Below are positions 46,151 through 55,725 of a stretch of 64,000 nt of DNA, piece after piece. The DNA is from Chloranthus sessilifolius (lineage: Eukaryota > Streptophyta > Magnoliopsida > Chloranthales > Chloranthaceae), in assembly GCA_021018995.1 (NCBI GenBank), contig CM037584.1:143919317-143983316 (forward strand), given 5' to 3'. The first letter of the stretch is position 1, and every line of letters starts with the position of its first letter. A program made the position numbers and the translations under genes. A model generated the notes under the pieces. It was not told the origin of the DNA, ran no database searches, and worked only from the letters and a program-made list of their open reading frames with translations.

Positions 46151-46655
46151 AGCGCGTACTAAGACACTCACATGTCTTACATGGAAGACTGCTAAATTTG
46201 AGTGGACCGAGTCGTGTGTGCAGAGTTTCCAAGAGCTGAAAAGGAAATTAACCTCTGCACCAGTACTCACCCTACCATCAGGCAGTGGAGGATTCACAAT
46301 GTACAACAATGCATCCCATAGTGGGTCAGGCTTATTTTTTATTCAACATGAGTTGCTTATGGTTCAAGACTACTGAAAGACCATGAAAAGAACTACCCTA
46401 CACATGACCTGGAGTTAGCAGCGATCATTTTTGCCTTAAAGATCTGGAGGCATTACCTCTACGGTGGAACATTTGAGATATTCACCGACTACAAGAGCCT
46501 CAAATACTTATTTATCCAAAAAGACCTAAATATGAGGTAGAGGAGATGGACAAAACTCTTGAAAGACTACGATTGCTCCATCCATTACCATCCAGGGAAG
46601 GCAAACATGATAATTGATGCATTAAGCCAAAGATCATCTGCTCAGCTGTTACATC
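46151..46655 (+). pseudogene. RNH: Chromovirus HI RT end and RNase H
   Basis: The sequence begins inside RT thumb/connection (TWKTAKFEWTESCVQSF, ELKRKLTSAPVLTLPSGSGG) and continues through RNase H in shifted frames: [40 protein letters not shown] and DYDCSIHYHPGKANMIIDAL. These are classic Tekay/Del motifs. The LTR, gag, protease and most of RT are missing on the left, where the leader of element B abuts. Stops at about 46375 and 46539 break the frame. Confidence 0.85.
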
Positions 46656-47590
46656 TCATGGCCAGAATACATAGATGGCGTCTACTTGAAGATATAACCT
46701 CATGTGACACTACATTTGAAGTGAAGGATTCGGGAGCTCTGATAGCTAACATCAAGATAAGATCAACACTCTTCGATAGTATCAGAGAACTCCAAATGTT
46801 TGATACCGAACTAATGACTATAACACATGGTGTACATACTGGAAATCAGCCAGAGTTTTCTATTAAGGACGATGGGTCCTTGTTGTTCAGAGATAGGCTA
46901 TGTGTGCCGACTGATGTTGACCTGCGACATGAGATACTGGAAGAAGCCCACAAGTCTGTATATGTTATTCATCCAGGCAACACCAAGATGTATCATGACC
47001 TTAAAAAGAATTTTTGGTGGAAGGGACTGAAAAGAGATGTCGTAAAGAATATAGCTAAATGCTTGGTTTGCCAACAAGTTAAGGTCGACCATAGACACCC
47101 TTTTGGTCTATTGCAGCCACTACCAATCCCTGAGTGGGAATGGGATAACATTTCTATGGACTACATCCTTGGTTTGGCGAGAACTCAAAAGGGATATAAC
47201 GTAATTTGGGTAGTTGTCGATTGATTAACCAAGTCAGCGCACTTTCTGCCTTACAGTACATGCTACACAATCAATAAATTACCAGAATTGTACTTGAAGG
47301 AGATAGTTAGACTACACGACATACCCGCTCTATACATCCTAATTCTGGCTGCAATTCTAAGAAGGCATGGGTTCCAAATTAGAATTCAGCTTGACATTTC
47401 ACCCTCAAACCGACGGACAAATTGAAAGGGTGAATTAGGTGATCGAGGATATATTACGGGCATGTATGTTGGACTTCCAAGGATCATAGGATAAACACTT
47501 GCTCCTGATCGAATTCTCGTATAATAATAGATACCAAACAAGCATCAGAATGGCTCCTTTTGAAGCATTGTATGGCCGCTAATGTAAATC
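46656..47590 (+). pseudogene. INT: Chromovirus HI integrase
   Basis: The open frame from 46559 runs to 47224 and includes the H2C2 zinc-binding region (VIHPGNTKMYHDLKKNFWWK ... CLVCQQVK) and the core start WDNISMDYILGLARTQKG. After a stop at 47224 the frame resumes (LTKSAHFLPYS), but the DPRF region is deleted near 47330. It continues with [34 protein letters not shown] and [10 protein letters not shown]. The order matches Tekay-type integrase. The deletion removes the second catalytic Asp region. Confidence 0.85.
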
Positions 47591-47819
47591 TCTACTCAAC
47601 TGGGAAGAGGTTGGAGAGCATGTATTATTAGGCCCAAAATTCATTGAGAGCACAAATGTGACCGTCTGTCTCATTCATGAATGATTAACGGTCGCCCAGA
47701 GCCGTCAGAAGAGTTATGCTGATCTTAAGAAATCAAGTGTTGAATTTATGATAACTTTGGTATGCAATGCTGTCTTGCGTTTCAATTTAGTATGAATAAT
47801 GCTAACAATCATGGTCTCT

Positions 47820-48238
47820 TCAGGTTGGAGATCATGTATTCATAAAGATCTCGCCAATCAAGGGCGTGATGCAATTTGGCAAGCGAGAAAAGCTCAGACC
47901 CAGATACATTGGCCGTTTTGAAACTTTGGGTCGTGTTGGGGAAGTGGCCTATCGCTTCGCCTTACCACCGCAGTTGTCAAGATCCACAACGTGTTCCACG
48001 TGTCAATGCTGAGAAAGTATGTGAGAGATGCGTTACATGTGTTGGACTACCAACCAATTGAAGTCCAAGAGGATTTGACACTAGTTGAGGAGTCGATAAA
48101 GATTCTAGACTGCAAGGAACATGTTCTGAGAACCAAGTGAATCCCTCTAGTCTTAGTCTAATGGCGCAATCACTCTACCACTGAAGTGACATGGGAGCGC
48201 GAGGCCGAAATATGCAACCAGTATCCACTTTTATTTTA
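47820..48238 (+). pseudogene. Chromovirus HI C-terminal chromodomain region
   Basis: Shifted frames read KIHNVFHVSMLRKYVRDA, HVLDYQPIEVQEDLTLVEES, LDCKEHVLRTK and the chromodomain tail EVTWEREAEICNQYPLLF, then a stop. This matches the chromodomain at the end of element L (63646-64000) residue by residue in many places. Chromodomains steer chromovirus integration to marked chromatin. Several stops inactivate this copy. Confidence 0.8.
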
Positions 48239-48479
48239 GTAGGGTCAGCCATTCATAAGTGTATTGATCAGCTGTTCACTAATTATGCCAAAAATTATAT
48301 TTAGTATTCAAAATTTTAGAATGAATGTGTACTAGTTGATCGTTTCAAATGATACCTGAATAAATCTCATGATATATGGATGCACTGGTCACAAATTTTA
48401 GGACATACTAACTCTTAACACACCTTGATAGTGCTTAGTGCAATCTGGAGTGCAGATCATGCAAAACACCATAGAAATA

Positions 48480-48604
48480 TAGCATGCCTGCTTCTGTACA
48501 CCTCGCCGCAATGAGATCAAAGCTCGCAGCAGTGAGATCTTCAGATTGTGGCTCACTGTGGCGAGAACTTAAGGTTGCCACTGCGACTGTGAATGAGTAT
48601 AAGG
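48480..48604 (+). promoter_or_regulatory. CTCGCC-GCGGCGAG motifs and TATA box before the extra ORF
   Basis: CCTCGCCGCAATGAG (48501) and CTCACTGTGGCGAG (48552) correspond to CCTCGCCGCGATGAC (52147) and CTCACCGCGGCGAG (52064) in the LTR of the same element. A TATA-like GAGTATAAGGGG follows near 48596, about 250 bp before the ORF start at 48849. Confidence 0.55.
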
Positions 48605-48848
48605 GGCCCAAGAAACCCTAAATCTGTCATTTTTTGAAACACTCAAGCATGGGGCCCTTTTCTCTTCTTCTCTCTCGTGCGAAATCAAATCCTTTTCTCT
48701 TGAAAAGAGGCTATTTTCTCCTGCCAAAACTCTCAAAGCTCAAAGATCTACATGGACAAATCTTCATAGAATTCGATTCTCCCCGATTCGAGCTACTCCG
48801 TGAGGTAACAAACCCTAAACCCTCTATTTCATTCGATTTCTTTTGTGC

Positions 48849-50091
48849 ATGGCTTCCAAGAAGAAGGCCATGACCAAAATCCTGGTTTCTAGGCCGAAAA
48901 CATTTGCTAGTGCTAAGGGCAAAGCCCTGGCTGGTTCTACACCTCCATCACCAACCCAAGAACAGCCCATAAATTGGTGGGGCAATAAGGAAATTGAACC
49001 CGAGTGGTCCTTCGACCAAGATGTCCTCTCTAACGACGACTCGGTTGTCCGATCATTAGAGTACCTTCGACGGGCTAGGTTAGAACCGATACTCCAACCC
49101 GCACATCCGCACTTTTACCCCCAATTGGTCAAACTCTTCTACCAAAACTTTAAGAAGAGTGACACCGATGGCCAATTTACTACGCAAATCGATGGATGGA
49201 CCTTTCGCATTGACCTCCGTGACATTGTTACAGCCATGAGCTGTAGCTCTGAATATGATAATAGCCAAGGTTTATTGGCACCTCACCCCAAAGACGTAAA
49301 ATTTCACTAGATTATTGCTAAGATGATCGGGGGACCTCCAAGCATCTGGTCAATCCATAACCTGCACCCAATTACCGAACCATATGTGGTTCTTGGATGT
49401 TGTGTTTTAGAGCAACTTGTATCCCCTTCAGCATGAGAGAGAGAGACGGGATGCCTTGCTCCAGGCTCTATTTGCTGCACATGAGAATCGATGGCTCAAT
49501 GCTCCTCGAGTTGTCTACGAGGGCATGGCTAACGCCAATGAACAAATGCAAAGCACCGTCCCTAAACCCTTAACCTCCATGCCATACGCCCATATCTCTC
49601 GACTCCTTGAGAACCATGAGGACGATGACAACGAGGATCCCTATGAGATACCGACAGGTGAAGAGAGAAGGACTGATAACGTTAGTAGGTTTACAAAAAG
49701 TAAATGGAGCTTGATTCTTAAGAGATGTCAGCTGAGTGTTAAGAACCAAAACTTGCAACAGCCGGTTGGGGGTGCACGACAAGAAAACCCCGATCAGCCA
49801 ACACCTGGAGCCACTCAACCCTAGCAACTGCCAATTCCACATGGTGATATCCTCACGCTATATGAATTCAATCGTCAGATGGAAGTGCCACACCAGTAGA
49901 AATACATGGTGCACCAACGGTTGGACTTCCAGGAGGAGATCCTCATGCGCCTGATAGAGAAAGCGTACCCCACGGCCTCTGCACCATTCATAGCTCACGT
50001 AAGAATGTATACATCAGAGTATACAGCGGGGTTTACCCAGGGAGCTTCTGGCTTTGGAGCTGGTCCATCAGATGCTAGAGGCAGGTGTTGA
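48849..50091 (+). pseudogene. Additional sense ORF of chromovirus HI, putative plant transposon protein
   Basis: It starts at ATG 48849 (MASKKKAMTKILVSRPKT) after a promoter-like module. Key segments are HPHFYPQLVKLFYQNFKKSD, WTFRIDLRDIVTAMSC and, after a frameshift between about 49310 and 49416, ALLQALFAAHENRWLNAPRV with LTSMPYAHISRLLE. The pattern resembles the putative plant transposon protein family (PF20167-like), found as extra ORFs in plant Ty3 elements. It then runs in the same frame with stops at 49825 and about 49898 to 50091. Its position between the chromodomain and the 3' LTR makes it an element gene. Its molecular function is unknown. Confidence 0.55.
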
Positions 50092-50934
50092 GCCGTGCAA
50101 CTAGCCAAGCAACCAGATGCGGATTAATGTCAAATCTGACGTATGGGTAATAAAATTTCCCTTTGATATGACACTGTAATACTTTAGAATGATGAGTAAA
50201 ACTCTTTACTTTTGATGACTGTGTGCGAATAGTAGAATTTAGCAATGTAAAGTTGTAATTCTTTTTAAATTTTGAAGTTCTGATGTCTATCCATTTGTTG
50301 CCGATGACTGAGAATGAATGATGTAGACAATTGTGTTAATGCGTAAATTTTTTCCTCAGGTATATATCTTGTGTGCCATTGAAACGCCCTAATCTCTAGA
50401 AGAGCCAATGTTGTTAACTACTGAATGATGGCCCTACTTATACTTACACTTAGATAGGTCATTCATACTTTTTAAATTGTGGTTGTGAATGGCATCGGTG
50501 ATTGAGATAACGATAATGATTTACGTTTTCAGTCGATTATATTCTATTAGCCAATTTCTTAAATTCTGATTTAGGAACAATATCACCCTAGTATGTGATG
50601 TGTAGCAACTAGTAGTAGTCATAACCTCTTGAGCATGTCAACATTCTTAATATTAATTGGTGATCATTGAGTGCATGTAAATTTATGTTAATAATTAGCT
50701 AACATACTCGATGATAATTTCCAAAGAGCAGTTACTCCCTTCGAGTTCCTAATGTAGGATACATTTCACATCTCTAGTAGGAGCCCTGAACACTCACTGC
50801 ATGGTACACCGTCATAAATAGACTTTAGTGTCATGATGAATATCATCAGTTAGAGCACTGTCCGACGACATGGGTTCTATTCCCATATACAATCGTCAAT
50901 TTTTGAGGAAGAAAATTCATTTAAGAGTGGAGGA
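50092..50934 (+). other. 3' untranslated region with tRNA-like relic and polypurine tract
   Basis: Non-coding. Near 50850-50895, GTTAGAGCACTG followed by ATGGGTTCTATTCCCAT resembles the D-arm/A-box and T-arm/B-box of a tRNA with the anticodon arm lost. The region then reads TTGAGGAAGAAAATTC and AAGAGTGGAGGA (50923-50934), the standard Tekay end and polypurine tract directly before the LTR. Confidence 0.55.
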
Positions 50935-51602
50935 TGTAGCACCCTACAATTTTCTTCAAGGTTTGTACCAGCACTAAAGATCCGAGTTGATGTGAACCCA
51001 ATAAGCGAGGTTAGTCAGGTCAATAGTTAGATCTAGGCATCCTTGGAATAGGACCCAACTTACTGAGTCATGTAGCAAGTGTACACCGACCTTAGTTACT
51101 AACCCATGAGTCATGACCCCTAGGGGAAAAACAGCCCATTAGTTGTGACCCAGTAGTAAAGGCTTTGAGATAGTCTTGTTGGTTAATAGCCCGAAGGTCA
51201 GGACCCAGTAACCAAGCAAACCCATGGTTTTAGACCCATTACTTTGGCCCTTTTTGCAAACCCAAGCACCGAACTGGGTGTATCAGCTCCACACTTGATT
51301 TAGGCTTTGAGTTATAAAAGTTATCTCCCATGCATAAGTTGTGTATGGGAGTTATGATTGACGATTGAGAAAGAGAGCCTTCTCTTCTCCTCTCCTCTTG
51401 TCTCCTACCTTGAAAGGATTCCTAACCATTCGATCTCTCGAGGCCACCGACGCCGTGAAAGAAATTCTTTGGCATCTCGATCTCCGCAACGATTCTCACT
51501 TACCCTAAGCCCTATGATCAAGAAATTGGGCATTTGATCACGTAGACGATGAGACACCTCTTCATCAGAGCTCGAAAACTTCGCATGTGAGAATTTGCTA
51601 TG

Positions 51603-53149
51603 GTAAACACTCGATCTCTACCTCGTAGATCTCCTTTTCCTAGATTTAGGACCGATTTGCACGATTTGTAGAATCCCATGCTATGGAATTCGAGCATCGG
51701 ACGTGTGGATGGCTTCATAGCCAAATTTTTGAGGTTCGATGCCTCGAGACTCTTGCATGGATGATCGGTACAGACTAGGAGAACTTGATTTCCCTAAAAC
51801 ATCGAGAATCGGGCACATTATGAGAATCGAAACCTATTTCTCCGATTCTCGATGTCTCGGATATGAATCGTGCAATCAAAATAGGGTAGAAGCATGATTC
51901 TAGCAAAGTCTTATGGTATATGACCCTATTACAAATGTAGGAGGTGGGTTAAGAACGAAAAGTGAAATTTCAAAGTTAGAAAGAAAGAACACAAGCCTGG
52001 CGAGCTGTTCAGGCTCGCCACAGCTAAATGTAACCTCGCCGTGACCAGAAAGGACCTAAAGCCCTCACCGCGGCGAGTGCCACCTTGAAATCTAGGCTGG
52101 AATTTCTCGTCTCAACGAGATGCATGAGTCATGTGGCACCTGAGGACCTCGCCGCGATGACCCTATAGCTCATGGAAGTGAGGTGTCCCCTATTTTGGGG
52201 TTTGGGTTTCACGCCTCGTTATGCCTTGCGTGTCCTTGTTTTGGCCATGTATGGTTCATTAACCATTTGTATGTATACAATGCATGATTTAGGGTGAATG
52301 CGAGGACTAATTGAGAGGGATTTACCCTTGATTCGTGTGAGTTTGCTCGTGAGGTTCCGACGTTAAGGTAGGGAAGAACTGCTGCCTGATTTGCTTGGTT
52401 TCTCAAATTCTTATTATTGATGCACGCAGTATATGTTTGATATTTTCTAGAACTATTATATGATAAATCTTGACATGTTTCGAAGCCTTTAAATTGGATT
52501 TTTGAACATGATTTGCATGTTTTAGTACACAAAATCTTGTTACATGACCTTATTCGAATCTACAAGTTTCTAGCCTCCATATTTGAATGGTATCATTGCT
52601 ATCTGATCTGTATACATGATTGATCTTGTGCGTTCATTGTGTCTCTAATCAAGTGACCCTGTTAACTTAGCTCAGGGGCTTGACGTTTTGGTTCAAGTCA
52701 CCTTGTAAACGTAGCTCAAGGGCTTGATTTCTGGGCTCAAGTGACCCTATTAACATAGTTCACGGGCTTTACCTGTCTCATGTCAAGTGACCCTGTTAAC
52801 GTAGCTCAGGGGGTTGACTTCTTGGTTCTAGTGACCCTGTTAACGTAGCTCATGGGCTAGACATTTGACCTCGCTTGTGAGTCTTGTTGCATGTTTTGGT
52901 GATTTACTTTGCTTAAAATGCTTCCAAATCTTTGATATGCTTTGCTTGATCCGATATGCACTACTTTGACATGATTATTTGCATTCATGAAAGCATATGT
53001 TTGATATAATAACTGAAGTCTTTATTTTGTTAAATTGCTTTTATTTAAGCATCAAGATTCATGAATGAGAATGTTTAAAATAAGTAATTTAGCATTATTA
53101 TTCCTTATTGAGCTGGGCCTGTAGCTCATTCCTTGACTATACTTCAAAG
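51603..53149 (+). other. Candidate intron within chromovirus LTR HI
   Basis: A weaker donor CTATG|GTAAAC at 51603 and an acceptor-like CTTCAAAG| at 53149 bracket 1547 bp, the same length as in LTR D. The motif array and the 44-bp repeats lie inside. Confidence 0.25.
52651..52872 (+). repeat. 44-bp tandem repeat, five copies
   Basis: Copies of AAGTGACCCTGTTAACGTAG plus CTCAGGGGCTTGAC begin at 52651, 52695, 52739, 52785 and 52829. Confidence 0.9.
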
Positions 53150-53244
53150 CTGCAGACGCTGATATTGTGAGGGATTCGGAGTAAGAAGAAGACTCGGATT
53201 ATAACCCTAAAGACGAAGAGGAACCGCCTGAGGGGTTCTATTAG
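53150..53244 (+). CDS. Acidic mini-ORF in LTR HI
   Basis: The frame reads AADADIVRDSE, one internal TAA, then EEDSDYNPKDEEEPPEGFY and a stop. It shares acidic SD-Y character and an aromatic C-terminus with the mini-ORFs in LTRs C and D, and lies after the same conserved GACTATAC block. No known domain is recognised. Confidence 0.4.
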
Positions 53245-53345
53245 TAGTTATTTTTTGTTGAGAGCTGAGATTGTTTTTAGGCTTTTGAGATACGGTATAG
53301 TACTTGTTAAACTGGATATGATTGAATACTGTGTTCCACTGTTTA

Positions 53346-53365
53346 GGTGAAGGTCGGCCTTCACC
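53346..53365 (+). other. Conserved hairpin in chromovirus LTR HI
   Basis: GGTGAAGG-TCGG-CCTTCACC forms a perfect 8-bp stem. LTR M has GGTGATGG-TTGA-CTATCACC at 61876-61895, with an A-T pair replaced by T-A and one G-C by G-T. Both copies are flanked by CCACTGTTTA and CGGTGG. Confidence 0.6.
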
Positions 53366-53681
53366 GGTGGATGTATATTTTGGGTATATGTGTGAATGGT
53401 GTATAGTTATCGGATACTTGTGTGAGATAGTTCTGTTGGGTAATACTGCTATTGTGTTTCTTACTACAACTCTATTTTTTTTCCGCTTTGCATACTTTAC
53501 TTCCGCTTTTCAAAGCTTACCATTGTGAGATGGCCCGGTCCTTCTTATTGTTTAATGTAAGGAAAGATTGAGCTGTCAGGAAGTGATGTAAGCACTTCGC
53601 TACTATAGTATCACTGTAATTCAGATCGCACACATGATCTGATGGCGCGAGTTTCGTGGTAAGGAAATCCGGGCCATCACA

Positions 53682-54160
53682 AAGTTTCACTATTTGAGCT
53701 AGGAACGTATGCAGCGGTAATGACCAAGGCCCGTATCGCCGAAGAAGACATTGAAAAGAAGTACTCAAAGAAAAGAACAGAGCCAAAAAGATGGGAAAAG
53801 TCAAACACGAGCTTGTGCTTCCGAGTAGGCAAGCAAGGAACCAAGACTCCTAATGCTCGGACCTATCCAACCTGCTCAGGCTGCCTACTCGAGACCATCC
53901 ATACCTACATCTCCGTGGCTTTCCACCTTTCAAACCCTACTATGACTGAAACGTCAAGATTGCAGCATCCTTCAGGCACTACTTCATCCGCACCAGTTGA
54001 ATTGTCTGCACGGTGTGGCAGATGACATAAGATGAGGAAATGTTGGTGGTCCACTGGCGCTTGCATCAGATGTGGTCAAATGAGACATTGGATTAAAGAT
54101 TGTCACGAGAAGGGAAAGGAAAGAACAACTTTGGCATCTATTCGGAGACCCTAGGTTAAC
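53682..54160 (+). pseudogene. gag: Chromovirus M gag C-terminal fragment
   Basis: Immediately after LTR HI the frame reads VSLFELGTYAAVMTKARIAE and continues to 54025. A shifted frame then carries CIRCGQMRHWIKDC, a CCHC zinc knuckle. This is the end of a Tekay-type gag. The left part is missing because HI inserted or a deletion occurred. Pol is absent between here and the LTR start at 54579. Confidence 0.75.
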
Positions 54161-54578
54161 CTTGCAAGTAGATGGTTTTTAAGTTTCTTTAGTAGACATC
54201 GCATTATGGACTAATCGTCAGGATTTGTAGTTGTGGTTAAACTTTGATGATTAATAGTGTGAAATTGTAATGATTAACGCCTTTAATCCTCTGAATGTCG
54301 TTACAAATTTTTGTTGTTCGTTAATTTTGGGTTTTCATTATTGTACGGGGATAGTTATCAGACTTCCCGATTTGTTGTGGATATGTTTACCAATTTTGTA
54401 TACATGGTTACTAAGGTACACATCTCAACCGTACCAGGATAAATTTTTGAGGGTAAAAATTCCTACCAGGAGGGGAGAAGGTAATGACCCTAATTTCGAG
54501 AATGTTGAGTTGTACTCATACCTGTTCGAATACGATACGTAAAATTTCGAGGATGAAAATTCTTTAAGGTGGGAAGAA
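54161..54578 (+). other. Collapsed 3' end with two polypurine-like signals
   Basis: TTTTTGAGGGTAAAAATTCC then AGGAGGGGAGAAGG (about 54446-54480), followed by TAATGACCCTAATTTCG, looks like one chromovirus end and a short LTR start. TTTCGAGGATGAAAATTC and AAGGTGGGAAGAA (54545-54578) form a second end directly before the LTR at 54579. Most of pol has been deleted. Confidence 0.5.
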
Positions 54579-54904
54579 TGTAACATCCGGAAAAATTTTC
54601 GAAACCATAGGTCCTGATTAGGTGCGTGTTCGTTAAGAAACGCATCACCATTTTGGATTTTTCAAACAAGATCATTTTGGGTCCATTTGAGCTTCGTATA
54701 AGACCTTTGCACTGAGGCTCATACACTGTGGTGGTGTATTGGCTTAACGCCAAATCCTGTGTGACCAGTGGTTCGGGTGTGCAAGCTCCACACTGAACCA
54801 AAGAAATTTTGGTGTAAGATAACACCTTACTTAGGTTTATCCGTGATCGGACTCAAATATTGTGTCAGTGTAATCTGGGCTGAGAACAGAGTTCTCTAAC
54901 AGGT

Positions 54905-55170
54905 TTTGACCAGTCAAAATGGATTTCAACCGGTCAGGATGCTCACATAGGAAGATACACAGTAGCACCAGGTTTCTGCTGTGCAGAGACCAATCGAAAG
55001 TAGATTTTGATCGGTCGAATAGCCATCTGCACCCAGAATCGGGGGAGTGTAAGAGAAACCCATTTTTCTCTAATTTTTAGACCGGTTGAATTGGTTTCGA
55101 CTGGTCGAATTTATTAGCATTAGGCTATTTATAGCCCTTCAGACCAATTAAAATTTATTTTCGACCAGTC
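54905..55170 (+). promoter_or_regulatory. GACCGGTCGAAAT motif pairs and TATA box
   Basis: Four motif pairs have their G at 54908/54929, 54988/55009, 55080/55099 and 55142/55163, spacings 21, 21, 19 and 21 bp. A TATA-like GCTATTTATAGCCC lies at about 55126, before an ATG at 55372. The same motif pairs occur in the LTR at 58204-58515. Confidence 0.65.
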
Positions 55171-55371
55171 TTGACCTAGTTTTCCCCAAATAGTTTTCTT
55201 CTTCCTTGAGCCTTGTGTCATTTGAACTTTTGGCTCGCGCCTTTCCTACTTCCTCATTAAACATAAACCTTCCATCTTCTTCACCAATTTCCACTTTAAA
55301 ACCAGCACCCATTTTGCCCATTTCGTCCATCTTTTTCAAAACCCTTGTTTTTTTTAAAACCCTTTCTCACC

Positions 55372-55725
55372 ATGGCCAATGAACCAGATTGGTTCGCTAT
55401 TCGGAGGGCCATCACTGGTCATTTGCAAAGAGGGGTGACCACTATGCCAAAAGCCGAGAAGGACATATGGGCCGAGAAGGACATATGGGAGGTTTCTCCT
55501 GTTTGTGTTGGATGCCAAATTCCCAAATCCAGTGCCCCCTTCTTCGCCAACTTCTCCTCTTCCTCCTCCCAAACACCAACACCGTCGGCCACCATCTCCG
55601 CCTCAACCACCACCTCCGGCATGACTCTGCTGTTGGGTCCAGTTATCTGCCTCCTTCTGGATACAACTTCGGACCCTAGAGTGGATTACATTTTTGAAGG
55701 ATCGGTTCCTTTTTGGAGACCATAG
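55372..55725 (+). CDS. Hypothetical ORF of element J
   Basis: An ATG in a good plant context (CTCACCATGGCC) opens 118 codons beginning MANEPDWFAIRRAITGHLQR. An 18-bp tandem duplication (AEKDIW twice) is followed by a Ser/Thr/Pro-rich middle. No known domain is recognised. It lies about 245 bp downstream of a TATA-like box and motif pairs, which makes a short element gene possible. It may equally be the start of a frameshifted longer protein. Open frames on the other strand are shadows. Confidence 0.35.
   Translation: MANEPDWFAIRRAITGHLQRGVTTMPKAEKDIWAEKDIWEVSPVCVGCQIPKSSAPFFANFSSSSSQTPTPSATISASTTTSGMTLLLGPVICLLLDTTSDPRVDYIFEGSVPFWRP

Larger units (their letters stand above)
50935..53681 (+). 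repeat. 3' LTR of chromovirus HI (2747 bp)
   Basis: It starts TGTAGCACCCTACAATTTTC and ends CCGGGCCATCACA. It contains a TATA box GAGTTATAAAAG (51309-51320), a candidate intron (51603-53149), CTCGCC/GGCGAG motifs (52000-52165), a 44-bp tandem repeat (52651-52872), the TAGCTCATTCC and GACTATAC segment shared by all chromovirus LTRs here, an acidic mini-ORF (53150-53244) and a hairpin (53346-53365). Confidence 0.8.

Noticed and set aside
46124..46309. Minus-strand open frame at the start of HI pol
   Set aside because: It lies opposite clear RT/RNase H coding on the plus strand.
53517..53804. Minus-strand open frame across the LTR HI/gag junction
   Set aside because: It spans an element junction and opposes a recognisable gag frame.
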